Positions 50,541-59,239 of a stretch of 64,000 nucleotides of DNA are shown piece after piece (position 1 is the stretch's first letter; every line of letters begins with the position of its first letter). A program made the position numbers and the translations under genes. This stretch comes from Natronomonas halophila. Lineage in GTDB: Archaea; Halobacteriota; Halobacteria; Halobacteriales; Haloarculaceae. Below the pieces are notes generated by a model, which searched no databases, was not told the DNA's origin, and saw only the letters and a program-made list of their open reading frames with translations. Location of the stretch: the NCBI RefSeq assembly GCF_013391085.1, contig NZ_CP058334.1, positions 1,302,001 through 1,366,000 of the forward strand, given 5' to 3'.

Positions 50541-51131
50541 TTAGACCGGCACGTTCCGCACGGTGAGCCAGCCGGCGATACCGAGCAGAACGACCCCGGA
50601 GACGCGCTGGAGCCACGGCCCCTCGGGGGCGATGGTTCCGGAGAGGGCCCCGACACCGCCAAGGTAGAGGGCCGTAATGGCCGCGTATATCGCCCCCAAA
50701 ACAAGCATTCCGACAGCGGGTGCGCTGTCGGGAGCGAACCCCGGCAGAAAGGCGAGGAAGAACAGCGCAACCTGCGGATTGAGGACGTTGACGGTAAGCC
50801 CCTGGACGTAGGGGTTGCCCTCCGCTTCGTGTGCGTCGGTGCTTTCGGCGGCACGGAGGGTCCGCACCCCAAGATAGGTGAGGTAGACGGCGCCGAAGGC
50901 GACGACGGCGGTGCGTGCCTCGGGGACGGCCCGGAACAGCGCCGCGAGGCCGACCGCAGCGGCGACGGTGTGGACGAGAATCCCCGTCGCGACGCCGAAG
51001 GCCGAGAGGACGCCGGCGCGTTTCCCTTCGCCGGCTCCGCGGGCGAGGACGTACGCCGTATCCGGGCCGGGCGAGAGGATGAGCGCGACGGCCGCAGTCA
51101 GGTAGACGGCCAGCGTGGCGGCGTCGAACAC
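50541..51131 (-). CDS. LysE/RhtB-family amino-acid exporter
   Basis: 196 residues with six hydrophobic segments. LILSPGPDTAYVLARGAGEGKRAGVLSAFGVATGILVHT is the LysE/RhtB signature and NPYVQGLTVNVLNPQVALFFLAFLPGF the conserved middle block. Family knowledge: export of lysine, threonine, homoserine or related compounds. The start is GTG at 51131 (VFDAATLAVYLTAA). Divergent from srp54, whose start is 146 bp away. Confidence 0.88.
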   Translation of the reverse strand: MFDAATLAVYLTAAVALILSPGPDTAYVLARGAGEGKRAGVLSAFGVATGILVHTVAAAVGLAALFRAVPEARTAVVAFGAVYLTYLGVRTLRAAESTDAHEAEGNPYVQGLTVNVLNPQVALFFLAFLPGFAPDSAPAVGMLVLGAIYAAITALYLGGVGALSGTIAPEGPWLQRVSGVVLLGIAGWLTVRNVPV

Positions 51132-51276
51132 GTGCCGTCGTTTTCCGTTCGGCGTGAAACCTCTGTCGGCGCCCACAAAACCGACGCCATTGGGAGCAGG
51201 GGCGTTGAGAATGGCGGAACGGTCCTCCGAGCCAACGAACAAAGCCTTTACCGGCTGGACCATCTACGAACGGTAA

Positions 51277-52668
51277 ATGGTACTCGACGACTTGGGCAGT
51301 TCCCTTCGGGGAACGCTCGACAAATTACAGGGGAAGACCCGCCTCAGCGAGGAGGACGTCGAGGAGATCGTCAAGGAGATTCAGCGCTCCTTGCTTTCCG
51401 CCGACGTCGACGTCGACCTCGTCATGGAGCTGTCGGATTCCATCCGTCAGCGCGCCCTCGAAGAGGAGCCGCCCGCCGGCACGACCGCGAAGGACCACGT
51501 CCTCAAAATCGTCTACGAGGAGATGGTCGACCTCGTCGGCGAATCGACTGACCTCCCGCTGGAAGACCAGACGATCATGCTCGCCGGCCTGCAAGGGTCC
51601 GGTAAGACCACCTCCGCCGCGAAGATGGCATGGTGGTTCTCGAAGAAGGGCCTCCGGCCCGCAATCATCCAGACGGACACCTTCCGGCCCGGCGCCTACG
51701 ACCAGGCCAAGGAGATGGCCGAACGCGCCGAGGTCGACTTCTACGGCAACCCCGACAACGACGACCCCGTCGAAATCGCCCGGAAGGGCCTCGAAGAGAC
51801 CTCTGACGCCGACGTCCAGATTGTCGACACCGCGGGTCGCCACGCGCTGGAGGACGACCTCATCGACGAACTCGAACAGATAGAGCAGGTCGTCGACCCC
51901 GACCGCAACCTGCTCGTGCTGGACGCCGCAATCGGCCAGGGCGCCAAGGACCAGGCCCAGCAGTTCCACGAATCCGTCGGCATCGACGGCGTGATGATTA
52001 CGAAACTCGACGGGACCGCGAAAGGTGGCGGCGCCCTCGCGGCCGTCGACCAGACCGACTCGTCCATCGCGTTCCTCGGGACCGGCGAGGAAGTCGGCGA
52101 CATCGAGCGCTTCGAGCCGTCGGGCTTCATCTCCCGACTGCTCGGCATGGGCGACCTCAAACAGCTCTCCGAGCGGGTCGAACGCGCCATGCAGGAGACC
52201 CAGGAAGAGGAGGGCGACTGGGACCCCGAGGACCTGATGCAGGGTGATTTCACCCTCAAGGACATGCGGAAGCAGATGAACGCGATGAACAAGATGGGGC
52301 CGCTCGACCAGGTGATGGACATGATTCCGGGTCTCGGCGGCGGCATCAAGGACCAACTGCCGGACGACGCCATGGACATGACCCAGGAGCGCCTCCGGGA
52401 CTTCGAGGTCATCATGGACTCGATGACCGAGGACGAACTGGAGAACCCCCGCTCCATCGGACAGAGCCAGGTCGAACGCATCGCCCGCGGCTCCGGCAAA
52501 GAGGAGGAAACCATCCGCGAACTCCTCGAACAGCACAAGATGATGCAGAAGATGATGAAGCAGTTCCAGGGCATGGGTGACGGCGACATGCAGCGGATGA
52601 TGAAACAGATGCAGGGCGGCGGTGGCGGCGGCGGTGGCATGGGCGGTATGGGCCCCTTCGGCGACTAG
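51277..52668 (+). CDS. srp54: Signal recognition particle GTPase SRP54
   Basis: 463 residues with N, G and M domains. G1 is GLQGSGKTT (104-112), G3 DTAGR (about 184) and G4 [10 protein letters not shown] (about 241). The M domain (from ~300) has the RNA-binding region and ends in a Met- and Gly-rich tail ([16 protein letters not shown]). Binds 7S RNA and signal sequences and docks with FtsY for co-translational targeting. CTTTACC near 51245 is a TATA-like box about 28 bp before the ATG. Position after a LysE gene and before a gene-free region. Confidence 0.97.
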   Translation: MVLDDLGSSLRGTLDKLQGKTRLSEEDVEEIVKEIQRSLLSADVDVDLVMELSDSIRQRALEEEPPAGTTAKDHVLKIVYEEMVDLVGESTDLPLEDQTIMLAGLQGSGKTTSAAKMAWWFSKKGLRPAIIQTDTFRPGAYDQAKEMAERAEVDFYGNPDNDDPVEIARKGLEETSDADVQIVDTAGRHALEDDLIDELEQIEQVVDPDRNLLVLDAAIGQGAKDQAQQFHESVGIDGVMITKLDGTAKGGGALAAVDQTDSSIAFLGTGEEVGDIERFEPSGFISRLLGMGDLKQLSERVERAMQETQEEEGDWDPEDLMQGDFTLKDMRKQMNAMNKMGPLDQVMDMIPGLGGGIKDQLPDDAMDMTQERLRDFEVIMDSMTEDELENPRSIGQSQVERIARGSGKEEETIRELLEQHKMMQKMMKQFQGMGDGDMQRMMKQMQGGGGGGGGMGGMGPFGD

Positions 52669-53345
52669 AGAAGATCGGATTTTCTGGGCTTTATTTAAAA
52701 ACATCAGTCCCGCTCGTAGCTCTTGGTTTTCCTGCAGACTAGCACTCAAAAGGGACCGCAACCCCCGAAGCCCTCGGCCGGCTCGACTCGCGCGGCTCGC
52801 TGCGCGCCTCGGTCGCTCCGCTCCCTGCGGTGCTTGCGTCGCCGTGCTTCGCCGACCCGGCCTCGCCCTTCGAGTCCACCAAGGAACCGCACCGTACCTG
52901 CCCTTCCCCGGGTCGCGAGGGTCGCCAAGGGCGACCACTCGCTCCCGGCCGAGCGTTCATTTATAAATGGCGCGCGCTGGCCGACCGCCGCGAACATCTC
53001 GTGAGCGGCGGTCGGACGGAGCCGTGCGAGGGACGACCGAGCGAAGCGAGGGAGTCGGTTGGGGAGGTTCGTGGTGCGGTCGCGGTCCCTGGAGGAATGA
53101 AAGGGCGAGGGCCGGTGGCGCTTGTTTAGTCGCTAAGCGGGCACTATCCGACCGTAGGGAGGATATCCCGCTCAGCGACCGCACGCGAGGGTCGGAGCGA
53201 CCGCCGGGAGCGAGACCCTCGGAGCGGGAACGGCGACCGAAGGGAGCCGTGACCGCCAGCGGGCCGAGGGCTTTCCGGCTGTTTGCGGTCAGGGGGTCGC
53301 CAAACTCTGTTTATAAAAGAAGGAAACGCCCTACGAACAGTTCAC
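52669..53345. other. Gene-free 677-bp region with strong hairpins and two TATA-like sites
   Basis: No protein gene is credible: frames are spurious translations of GAGCGAAGCGAG-type words. Two strong foldings stand out. CCGACCGCCGC (52981-52991) pairs perfectly with GCGGCGGTCGG (53005-53015). GTCGCTAAGCGGG (53129-53141) pairs with CCCGCTCAGCGAC (53167-53179) with one mismatch, and inside it TATCC pairs with GGATA. ATTTATAAAT (52959-52968) just before the first hairpin could be a TATA box. GAGGGTCGGAGCGACCG at 53187-53203 is identical to 9051-9067. Possibly an RNA gene or decayed repeat family. Confidence 0.55.
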
Positions 53346-54812
53346 CTAGTCGTCACTTCCACCGCCGACCTGTTCGTGCTTGTGCAGCAGCGCCATCCGG
53401 GCTTTGAGGTCGACGCCCTTCTTCTCGTAGGCGCGGATGCGGTAGAAGTAGAGGCCGGCCGACAGCACCATCCACGCGAGGACGACGAGGAACGCGGAGG
53501 GGGCGCTCTGGACGACCAGCAGCGTGAACAGCAGCGAGACGACGACGTTGCCGACAGCGACGACCCGGAGGACGGGCATCGGGAGCTTGTAGAAGGAGTA
53601 CTCGTAGCGCTGGGGGAAGACCTTCGGGAGGTTCCACAGCGCGACGCCGCCGATCATGAACGCGATGAAGATGCCGGTGACGACGATGACGACGAGCCAG
53701 TCCAGCACGTCGGGGCCGGTGATGGCTTCGAGTGGCCCCCGGAAGGGCGCGGCCAGCAGGGGTGGGATGCCGAACAGCAGGACCGCCCGGTGGGGCGTGT
53801 TGTAGTCGTCGTGGACCTTGGCGAAGACGTCGGGGAGGACCTCGTCACGCGCGGCGCGCATGACCGTCCGCGAGTAGGAGGTAAACAGCGTGTTGACCGT
53901 CGTCGCCGCAGCGATGAGTGCAGAGATGCCGACCACCAGCAGGACCGGAGCGGGGAGGATGCCCTCGCCGACCGCAGCGAGGCCGCCCTGGACGGGTTCG
54001 CCGCCCAACTGGCCGCTGACAGTCATGTTCTCGATGGGAATGGCGCCGATGAGCGTGAAGACGATGGCAATCGAAAGCACCGTGACGATGGCCATGCCGA
54101 TGGCGAGGACACGTGGGATGTTCTCGACGGGGTTTTCGAGTTCCTCGCCGATTTCGATAATCATCCCGAAGCCCTGGAAGGGGATATACAGCGTCACGAC
54201 GGCAAGCAGGAACGGTGCGAAGCTATCCGCAAAGGGTTGGCCCTGCTCGGCGGGGAACACCGGCGTGTAGTTCGCGGCGTCGATATGGGGGATGCCGCTG
54301 AGGACGAACGCGAGCATGCCGACGATGAGCATGAGGACGAAAGCAATCTGGACCTTCGTGACGATCTGGACGCCGACGTAGTTCAGAATCAGAAAGAGGC
54401 CGAGCAGGCCCCAGACGGCCGCGACGCTGGGGACCGACGCGCCGAAGCTTTCGAGAATGCCGTTGAGGTAGTCGGCGAAACCGAAGGCCGCGAAAAGCAG
54501 ATACGACCAGACGGCCAGCACGGGCACCGAAACGCCCAGCATTCCCCAGAAGGGGCCGACGAGGCGTGACCCGTAGACGTAGATGCCGCCGGCGACGGGT
54601 ATCGCGCCGCCGAGTTGCAAGAGGAGCAGCACGCCCAGCGTCATCGGGACGATTGAGACGAGAATCGCGATGGTGATGCTCGGGCCGGCGGCAGCGGCCA
54701 TCTGGGTCGGGACGATGAAGATGCTCATCCCGAGTGCGGTCCCCACGAGCAGGGCGACCGCGCCCCAGAGACCGACCTGTTCGTCGATTAGCTTGTAATC
54801 ATCGGCTGACAT
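53346..54812 (-). CDS. APC-superfamily amino-acid transporter
   Basis: 488 residues with 12 membrane spans. The first span region LWGAVALLVGTALGMSIFIVPTQMAAAAG matches the APC fold's unwound helix 1, and IPFQGFGMIIEIGEELENPVENIPR the helix 6/loop block. The C-terminal tail (VDLKARMALLHKHEQVGGGSDD) is short and cytoplasmic. Probably imports an amino acid or polyamine with a proton or sodium. It lies beside UspA genes and a second APC transporter with fused Usp domains. No Usp tail of its own. Confidence 0.88.
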   Translation of the reverse strand: MSADDYKLIDEQVGLWGAVALLVGTALGMSIFIVPTQMAAAAGPSITIAILVSIVPMTLGVLLLLQLGGAIPVAGGIYVYGSRLVGPFWGMLGVSVPVLAVWSYLLFAAFGFADYLNGILESFGASVPSVAAVWGLLGLFLILNYVGVQIVTKVQIAFVLMLIVGMLAFVLSGIPHIDAANYTPVFPAEQGQPFADSFAPFLLAVVTLYIPFQGFGMIIEIGEELENPVENIPRVLAIGMAIVTVLSIAIVFTLIGAIPIENMTVSGQLGGEPVQGGLAAVGEGILPAPVLLVVGISALIAAATTVNTLFTSYSRTVMRAARDEVLPDVFAKVHDDYNTPHRAVLLFGIPPLLAAPFRGPLEAITGPDVLDWLVVIVVTGIFIAFMIGGVALWNLPKVFPQRYEYSFYKLPMPVLRVVAVGNVVVSLLFTLLVVQSAPSAFLVVLAWMVLSAGLYFYRIRAYEKKGVDLKARMALLHKHEQVGGGSDD

Positions 54813-54960
54813 GGTGAGATATGCAAGACGGTGCCCCTAGAGTACCTTTAACGTATCCCCTGTCACAACCAGCCATTTACAAGTAGCCCCACGATACCGT
54901 GATATTTTAACAGAAACGGCGGAGAATCGCGGTACGATTTACGGGAAACGAAATGACACC

Positions 54961-55800
54961 TTAGCGACCGAACAGTCGTTCCCGGAGCGACCGCGAGGAG
55001 GGGCGTTCGGCGAGCAACACGGAGGTATCTAACTCCTCCAGCACCGAGAAGGCCAGCGAACCTGAGACGATGCGGGAGAGCAGACCCTTCTCGGTCGCGC
55101 CGATGACAACCAGCGTCCGGTCGGCGGCCGCGGCCTCGATGTTCGCCTCGACGTCGCCGGTCTCGACGATGATTTCGGCGTCAGCGAGGCCGTGGTCGGC
55201 GGCCCACTCGCCGATGAACTCGTGGGCCTGGGCCCGCTCGCCTTCGTCGGCGACGTAGAGGACCGATATTTCGGAACCGAGGGTGTCCCGAAGCGCGCGG
55301 CCGACCGCCGCCGAGAGGTCCGACGAGTAGCCGCCAGCGGTCGGCAGCAGGACCTTCGAGGGGTCGAACTCCCGGTCCTTGAGGACGAGGAAGTCACAGG
55401 GCAGGTCGTGGGTGAGTTCGTCCAGCGTCGTCTCGGCACGGCCCCCAGCAAAGCGGGCGCCGCCGTGGCCCATCACGACCGTGTCGACGTCGTGGGTGCG
55501 CGCGGCGTCGAAGACCTCTTCGAGGCCGCGATGGGAGAGGATAGTTCTCGTCTCGACGTCGACGCCCATCGCTTCGGCGTCTTCCTTCGCGTCGGCGAGC
55601 AGGCGCTCGGATTCGGCAGTCAGGTCGTCGTTGTCGGCGGCGGCCGAAAGCGGCGTCTGGTCCGGTACCTGCACGATGTGGGTCGCCAGCACCTGCCCGC
55701 CCTGGGCCTTCGCGAGCGCGCCCGCGACGGTCACGAGCGCCCCCTCGGTTCGCGGGTTCGCCAGCGCGAGCATGACCGTCGGGCCGTCGTTGGGTGTCAC
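54961..55800 (-). CDS. Tandem universal stress protein (two Usp domains)
   Basis: 279 residues, two Usp domains. The first (VMLALANPRTEGALVTVAGALAKA ... LPCDFLVLKD) and the second (SKVLLPTAGGYSSDLSAAVGRAL ... GATEKGLLSRIVSGSLAFSVL) closely match, block by block, the C-terminal tail of the transporter at 56611-58962 (for example ETGDVEANI, IGATE.GLLSR.V.GSL and the C-terminal RLFG). It therefore looks like the detached regulatory part of such a transporter. GTG start. It may regulate the adjacent APC transporters by nucleotide binding. Confidence 0.85.
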   Translation of the reverse strand: MTPNDGPTVMLALANPRTEGALVTVAGALAKAQGGQVLATHIVQVPDQTPLSAAADNDDLTAESERLLADAKEDAEAMGVDVETRTILSHRGLEEVFDAARTHDVDTVVMGHGGARFAGGRAETTLDELTHDLPCDFLVLKDREFDPSKVLLPTAGGYSSDLSAAVGRALRDTLGSEISVLYVADEGERAQAHEFIGEWAADHGLADAEIIVETGDVEANIEAAAADRTLVVIGATEKGLLSRIVSGSLAFSVLEELDTSVLLAERPSSRSLRERLFGR

Positions 55801-55857
55801 GGAGAAGCCTCTACGTGGGCTTGCGGACAGGACTACGAAAACGTATCGGCGGTCGTC

Positions 55858-56283
55858 TCAGTCGCCGTCGTCGCCCGGGAGCGCGACGACCGGGATGGTC
55901 GCCTCGCTGACGATGCGGGTGGCCGTATCACCGGACAGCAGACGGACGAGGCGGCCGCCCTCGCGGGAAACGAAGGCCACCGACGTGGCGTCGGCGTCAT
56001 CGGCGGCCCCGAAGATACCGTCGACGACGTCGGTATCGTAGACGACGCGCGTATCGACGGTCACCTCGTCGCCGAGGCGGCCCTCGACGATGCCGAGAAT
56101 CTCCTCGGCGTCTTCCTCGCGCTTCGCCAGCGGTGCTTTATCGACAGCACCGCCGGCCTTCTCGATGACGTGGACGGCGACGACCACGTCGACCTCGTCG
56201 AGATGCGGTTCGAGTGCTTGACACGTCTCCTGTGCGTCCTCCGGCGTGGCGACGGGGACGACTATTCGTTGTAGGATGGACAT
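55858..56283 (-). CDS. Universal stress protein, single domain
   Basis: 141 residues (MSILQRIVVPVATPEDAQETCQAL ... SREGGRLVRLLSGDTATRIVSEATIPVVALPG), a single Usp domain. The ATP-loop is SREGGRLVRLLSGDTA, differing from the usual G-x2-G-x9-G(S/T). In line with the tandem-Usp and permease genes on the minus strand, about 57 bp apart, so these three may be co-transcribed. Partner probably one of the APC transporters. Confidence 0.83.
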   Translation of the reverse strand: MSILQRIVVPVATPEDAQETCQALEPHLDEVDVVVAVHVIEKAGGAVDKAPLAKREEDAEEILGIVEGRLGDEVTVDTRVVYDTDVVDGIFGAADDADATSVAFVSREGGRLVRLLSGDTATRIVSEATIPVVALPGDDGD

Positions 56284-56610
56284 ATGAGAAGCCTCCAATT
56301 ACGCCCGACACGGCGAAAGGGCGGTTGTCCGGCGGTGCGGGCCCTCGGCGGACGGGTCGCTGTGCATACGAACCGTTACTCCGGCCGTTCTGTTAAACCT
56401 TTAGCAGCCACCGCCACCCCCACATCCAACGTCGGTTTCGGCGAGTTTCGTACACGAACTATCGCGGGGGGTCCACGTGATAGTCTCTCGGTCGGCGACG
56501 GAGATGCGCGGATATAAAATGGAGGCCGCGCAAAGAGGCGGTATGTCACCTCTCGGACCACAGACGCATGTACGTGAGTCGACCGACGGTCGGTGTCGCC
56601 TTCGGGTCCG
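56284..56610. other. Divergent promoter region with a possible leader ORF
   Basis: Separates the minus-strand Usp genes from the plus-strand transporter. It holds the TATA box at 56513-56520 and a 23-codon ORF at 56543-56614, described separately. A minus-strand frame ending at 56401 with C-terminus ETDVGCGGGGGC has no start codon near it and is not called. Confidence 0.5.
56513..56520 (+). promoter_or_regulatory. TATA box upstream of the APC-Usp transporter
   Basis: TATAAAAT lies 23-30 bp before the ATG at 56543 and about 95 bp before the transporter ATG. The spacing predicts transcription starting at or near 56543. Confidence 0.6.
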
Positions 56611-56614
56611 ATGA
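56543..56614 (+). CDS. Possible 23-residue leader peptide
   Basis: ATG TCA CCT ... CGA TGA encodes MSPLGPQTHVRESTDGRCRL plus VR. The ATG is at leaderless distance from the TATA box, and the TGA overlaps the transporter ATG (ATGA). This is the layout expected for a translated leader that hands ribosomes to the main gene. No conservation data; the peptide could be an accident of the spacing. Confidence 0.35.
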   Translation: MSPLGPQTHVRESTDGRCRLRVR

Positions 56615-58962
56615 GCGACGAGGAACTCGCCAAGGACCTCGGCCCTCTCGCGGCGCTGACCATCGGCGTCGGGACGATGATCGGTGCCGGCATCTTCGTG
56701 TTGCCCGGCACCGCCGTCCTCCGGGTCGGCCCGCTGGCCGCCGTCACGTTCGTCCTTGGCGGCGTCATCGCCCTCTTTACCGCGCTGTCCGCATCGGAAC
56801 TCGGCACCGCGATGCCGAAATCCGGCGGCGCGTACTTCTACATCAACGAGGCGCTCGGCCCGCTGTTCGGGTCGATTAGCGGCTGGGCCAACTGGCTCGG
56901 ACTGGCCTTCGCCTCCGCGTTCTACATGTACGGCCTCGGCGAGTACGTCAATACGCTCGTCGGCGCACCAGCAGTCGCGTTGGGACCACTCTCGCTGGAA
57001 GCGGCCCAGATAATCGGCCTCATCGGCGCGCTGTTCTTCATCGCCGTCAACTACGTCGGCGCCAAGGAGACGGGCGGCCTCCAGATAGTCATCGTCCTCA
57101 TGCTGCTCGGCATCCTCGGGATATTCACCTTCGTCGGCCTGCTGAACGCCAATCTCGACTCGCTGACGCCGTTCGCACCGCCCGGCGCCGTGGGCGACGT
57201 GCTTCCGGTCACCGCCATCGTCTTCGTCTCCTATCTCGGGTTCGTCCAGATTACGTCCGTCGCCGAGGAAATCAAAGACCCCGGCCGGAACCTGCCGCGG
57301 GCCGTCATCGGCTCGGTTCTGCTGGTGACCGTCGTCTACGCGCTGTTCCTCGTCGTTCTGCTGGCCGCGGTGCCGAACGAACTCGTCGCCGGCAACGATA
57401 CCGCCGTCGTCGACGCCGCCAGCCTGCTGTTCGGTCAGTATTCGATTTTCGGCTTCGACTTGAGCCTCCTCGGGTGGGGGCTGCTGCTGTTCGGCGGCCT
57501 GCTGGCGACCGCGTCCTCGGCGAACGCCTCCATCCTCTCGTCGTCGCGCATCAACTTCGCGATGGGTCGAGAGAAAATCATCACGCCGAACCTCAACGAG
57601 ATTCACCCGCGGTTCGGGACGCCCTACCGGTCCATCGCGGTCACCGGCGCGCTCATCCTCGTGTTCCTGCTGCTCGGGAACCTCGAACTGCTGGCGACGG
57701 CCGGGTCCGTCCTCCACCTCATCGTCTACGGCCTGCTGAACCTCGCGCTTATCGTCATGCGCGAGGCCGAACCGCCGGGCTATGACCCCGACTTCACGGT
57801 GCCGTTGTATCCCTTCGTCCCCATTATCGGCGCGATAACCTCCTTCGCGCTCATCATCTACATCGAGCCGCTTGTCATCCTGCTTTCGGGCGGACTGACA
57901 CTCTTTGCGGCGCTGTGGTACTTCCTGTACGCCCGCCGGAAGGTCGAGAACGCGGGCGTTCTGGCGGAGTGGATTCTCAGCCGTTCGGATGAACTGCCCG
58001 AGACGGCCGTTTCGGCGGCCACCTCGGTTCGTCCCGAGGGCGACGATTACCGCGTGATGGTGCCGCTGGCGAACCCGGCGACCGAAAAGCATCTCATCAC
58101 GCTCGCCTCGGCCATCGCCCACCAGTACGACGGGACGGTCGTCGCGGTCAACATCGCCAACGTCCCCGACCAGACCTCCCTGGAGGCGGCCCGCGAACGC
58201 GGCGCCCACAATGCCGCCCACGACCTGCTGGAGCAGGCCCAGTCCGACGCCGAAACGTTCGGCGTCAACGTCGAGACCCACGTCGTCCTCTCCCACCGGA
58301 CCTTCGAGGAGGTCTTCGACGCCGCCCGCACCTACGGCGCCGACGTGACCGTGATGGGATGGGGCGAGGACTCCCACGGCGCACCCGGCCGCGCGGAGTC
58401 GGCCATCGACGAACTCGCCAAGTCGCTACCCTGTGACTTCCTCGTCTTCAAGGACCGCGGCTTCGACGCCTCGCGGATCCTCGTGCCGACCGCCGGCGGC
58501 CCGGCCTCGGACCTCTCTGCGGGCGTCGCGCGCGTCCTGCAGGCCGAATTCGACGCCGAGGTGACGCTGCTGCACGTCACCGACGACGAGGAACTCGGCC
58601 AAGAGTTCCTCACCGAGTGGGCCGACGAACACGGCCTCTCGGACGCCGAACTGCTGGTGGAGACCGGCGACGTCGAGGCGAACATCGCCCGGGCGGCCGA
58701 GGACGCGACGATGCTCGTCATCGGGGCAACCGAGACGGGCCTGCTCTCGCGGCTGGTTCGCGGTTCGCTCGTCCTCGAAGTGCTCTACGACGTCGACTGT
58801 TCGGTGCTGCTGACCGAACGGGCGCACAAACGGGGCCTCTACGACCGGCTCTTCGGCAGCAGCGACCGGTCGACGGACACCGCGGCGACGGGCGTGACCA
58901 CCGAGCCGAAAACGCCGGACCTCTGTAACCCGGAGGACACGCCCAGAACCGACGACGAATAA
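56611..58962 (+). CDS. APC transporter fused to two C-terminal Usp domains
   Basis: 783 residues. Residues ~1-440 form a 12-span APC transporter (LAALTIGVGTMIGAGIFVLPG at helix 1, FVSYLGFVQITSVAEEIKDPGRNLPR at helix 6). From ~475 two Usp domains follow (VMVPLANPATEKHLITLASAIA and ASRILVPTAGGPASDLSAGVARVL), with the second nucleotide loop VIGATETGLLSRLVRGSLV. Family knowledge: cationic or neutral amino-acid uptake regulated by the soluble tail. ATG at 56611 (MSDEELAKDLGPLAALT) is preferred to an in-frame GTG six codons upstream. Confidence 0.9.
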   Translation: MSDEELAKDLGPLAALTIGVGTMIGAGIFVLPGTAVLRVGPLAAVTFVLGGVIALFTALSASELGTAMPKSGGAYFYINEALGPLFGSISGWANWLGLAFASAFYMYGLGEYVNTLVGAPAVALGPLSLEAAQIIGLIGALFFIAVNYVGAKETGGLQIVIVLMLLGILGIFTFVGLLNANLDSLTPFAPPGAVGDVLPVTAIVFVSYLGFVQITSVAEEIKDPGRNLPRAVIGSVLLVTVVYALFLVVLLAAVPNELVAGNDTAVVDAASLLFGQYSIFGFDLSLLGWGLLLFGGLLATASSANASILSSSRINFAMGREKIITPNLNEIHPRFGTPYRSIAVTGALILVFLLLGNLELLATAGSVLHLIVYGLLNLALIVMREAEPPGYDPDFTVPLYPFVPIIGAITSFALIIYIEPLVILLSGGLTLFAALWYFLYARRKVENAGVLAEWILSRSDELPETAVSAATSVRPEGDDYRVMVPLANPATEKHLITLASAIAHQYDGTVVAVNIANVPDQTSLEAARERGAHNAAHDLLEQAQSDAETFGVNVETHVVLSHRTFEEVFDAARTYGADVTVMGWGEDSHGAPGRAESAIDELAKSLPCDFLVFKDRGFDASRILVPTAGGPASDLSAGVARVLQAEFDAEVTLLHVTDDEELGQEFLTEWADEHGLSDAELLVETGDVEANIARAAEDATMLVIGATETGLLSRLVRGSLVLEVLYDVDCSVLLTERAHKRGLYDRLFGSSDRSTDTAATGVTTEPKTPDLCNPEDTPRTDDE

Positions 58963-58970
58963 AAAGGCCG

Positions 58971-59150
58971 CTACGACGTCGTGAAGCCGGCCGATTCGTC
59001 GTACTCTTCGAGGACCCATTCGAGTTCCTCGATGGCCCGGAGGATGGCCACCTCGGCGGTGTCCTCGAACTCCGAGGACGGCGGGTCGTAGTCGTCGTAC
59101 TGGGATTCGAGTTCCGCGATGCGCTCGCGGATGTCGGATTCATCGCGCAT
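58971..59150 (-). CDS. 59-residue acidic helical protein
   Basis: MRDESDIRERIAELESQYDDY... to ESAGFTTS. Two amphipathic helices (RERIAELESQY and VAILRAIEELEWVLEEY) joined by DPPSSEFEDT suggest a coiled-coil hairpin. Codon use and acidity are normal for the genome. Lies convergent with the transporter (stops 9 bp apart) and divergent from the sensor kinase. Not recognised. Confidence 0.6.
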   Translation of the reverse strand: MRDESDIRERIAELESQYDDYDPPSSEFEDTAEVAILRAIEELEWVLEEYDESAGFTTS

Positions 59151-59239
59151 ACACGAGTCTTCGTGGGAGCCAACTTTGTCCTTGCGGCGATGGCCGGGCG
59201 AAAGTACTTTCTCTCAGAATACCAACACCAGTTAGTACG

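Noticed and set aside
52669-53345. Possible 7S (SRP) RNA gene next to srp54
   Set aside because: The conserved helix 8 signature (GGAAGGA / AGCAGCC-type loops) could not be found on either strand.
56401-56520. Minus-strand frame ending in ETDVGCGGGGGC, a possible small Cys/Gly peptide
   Set aside because: No ATG or GTG in frame within a reasonable distance; the open frame runs antisense into the transporter gene.
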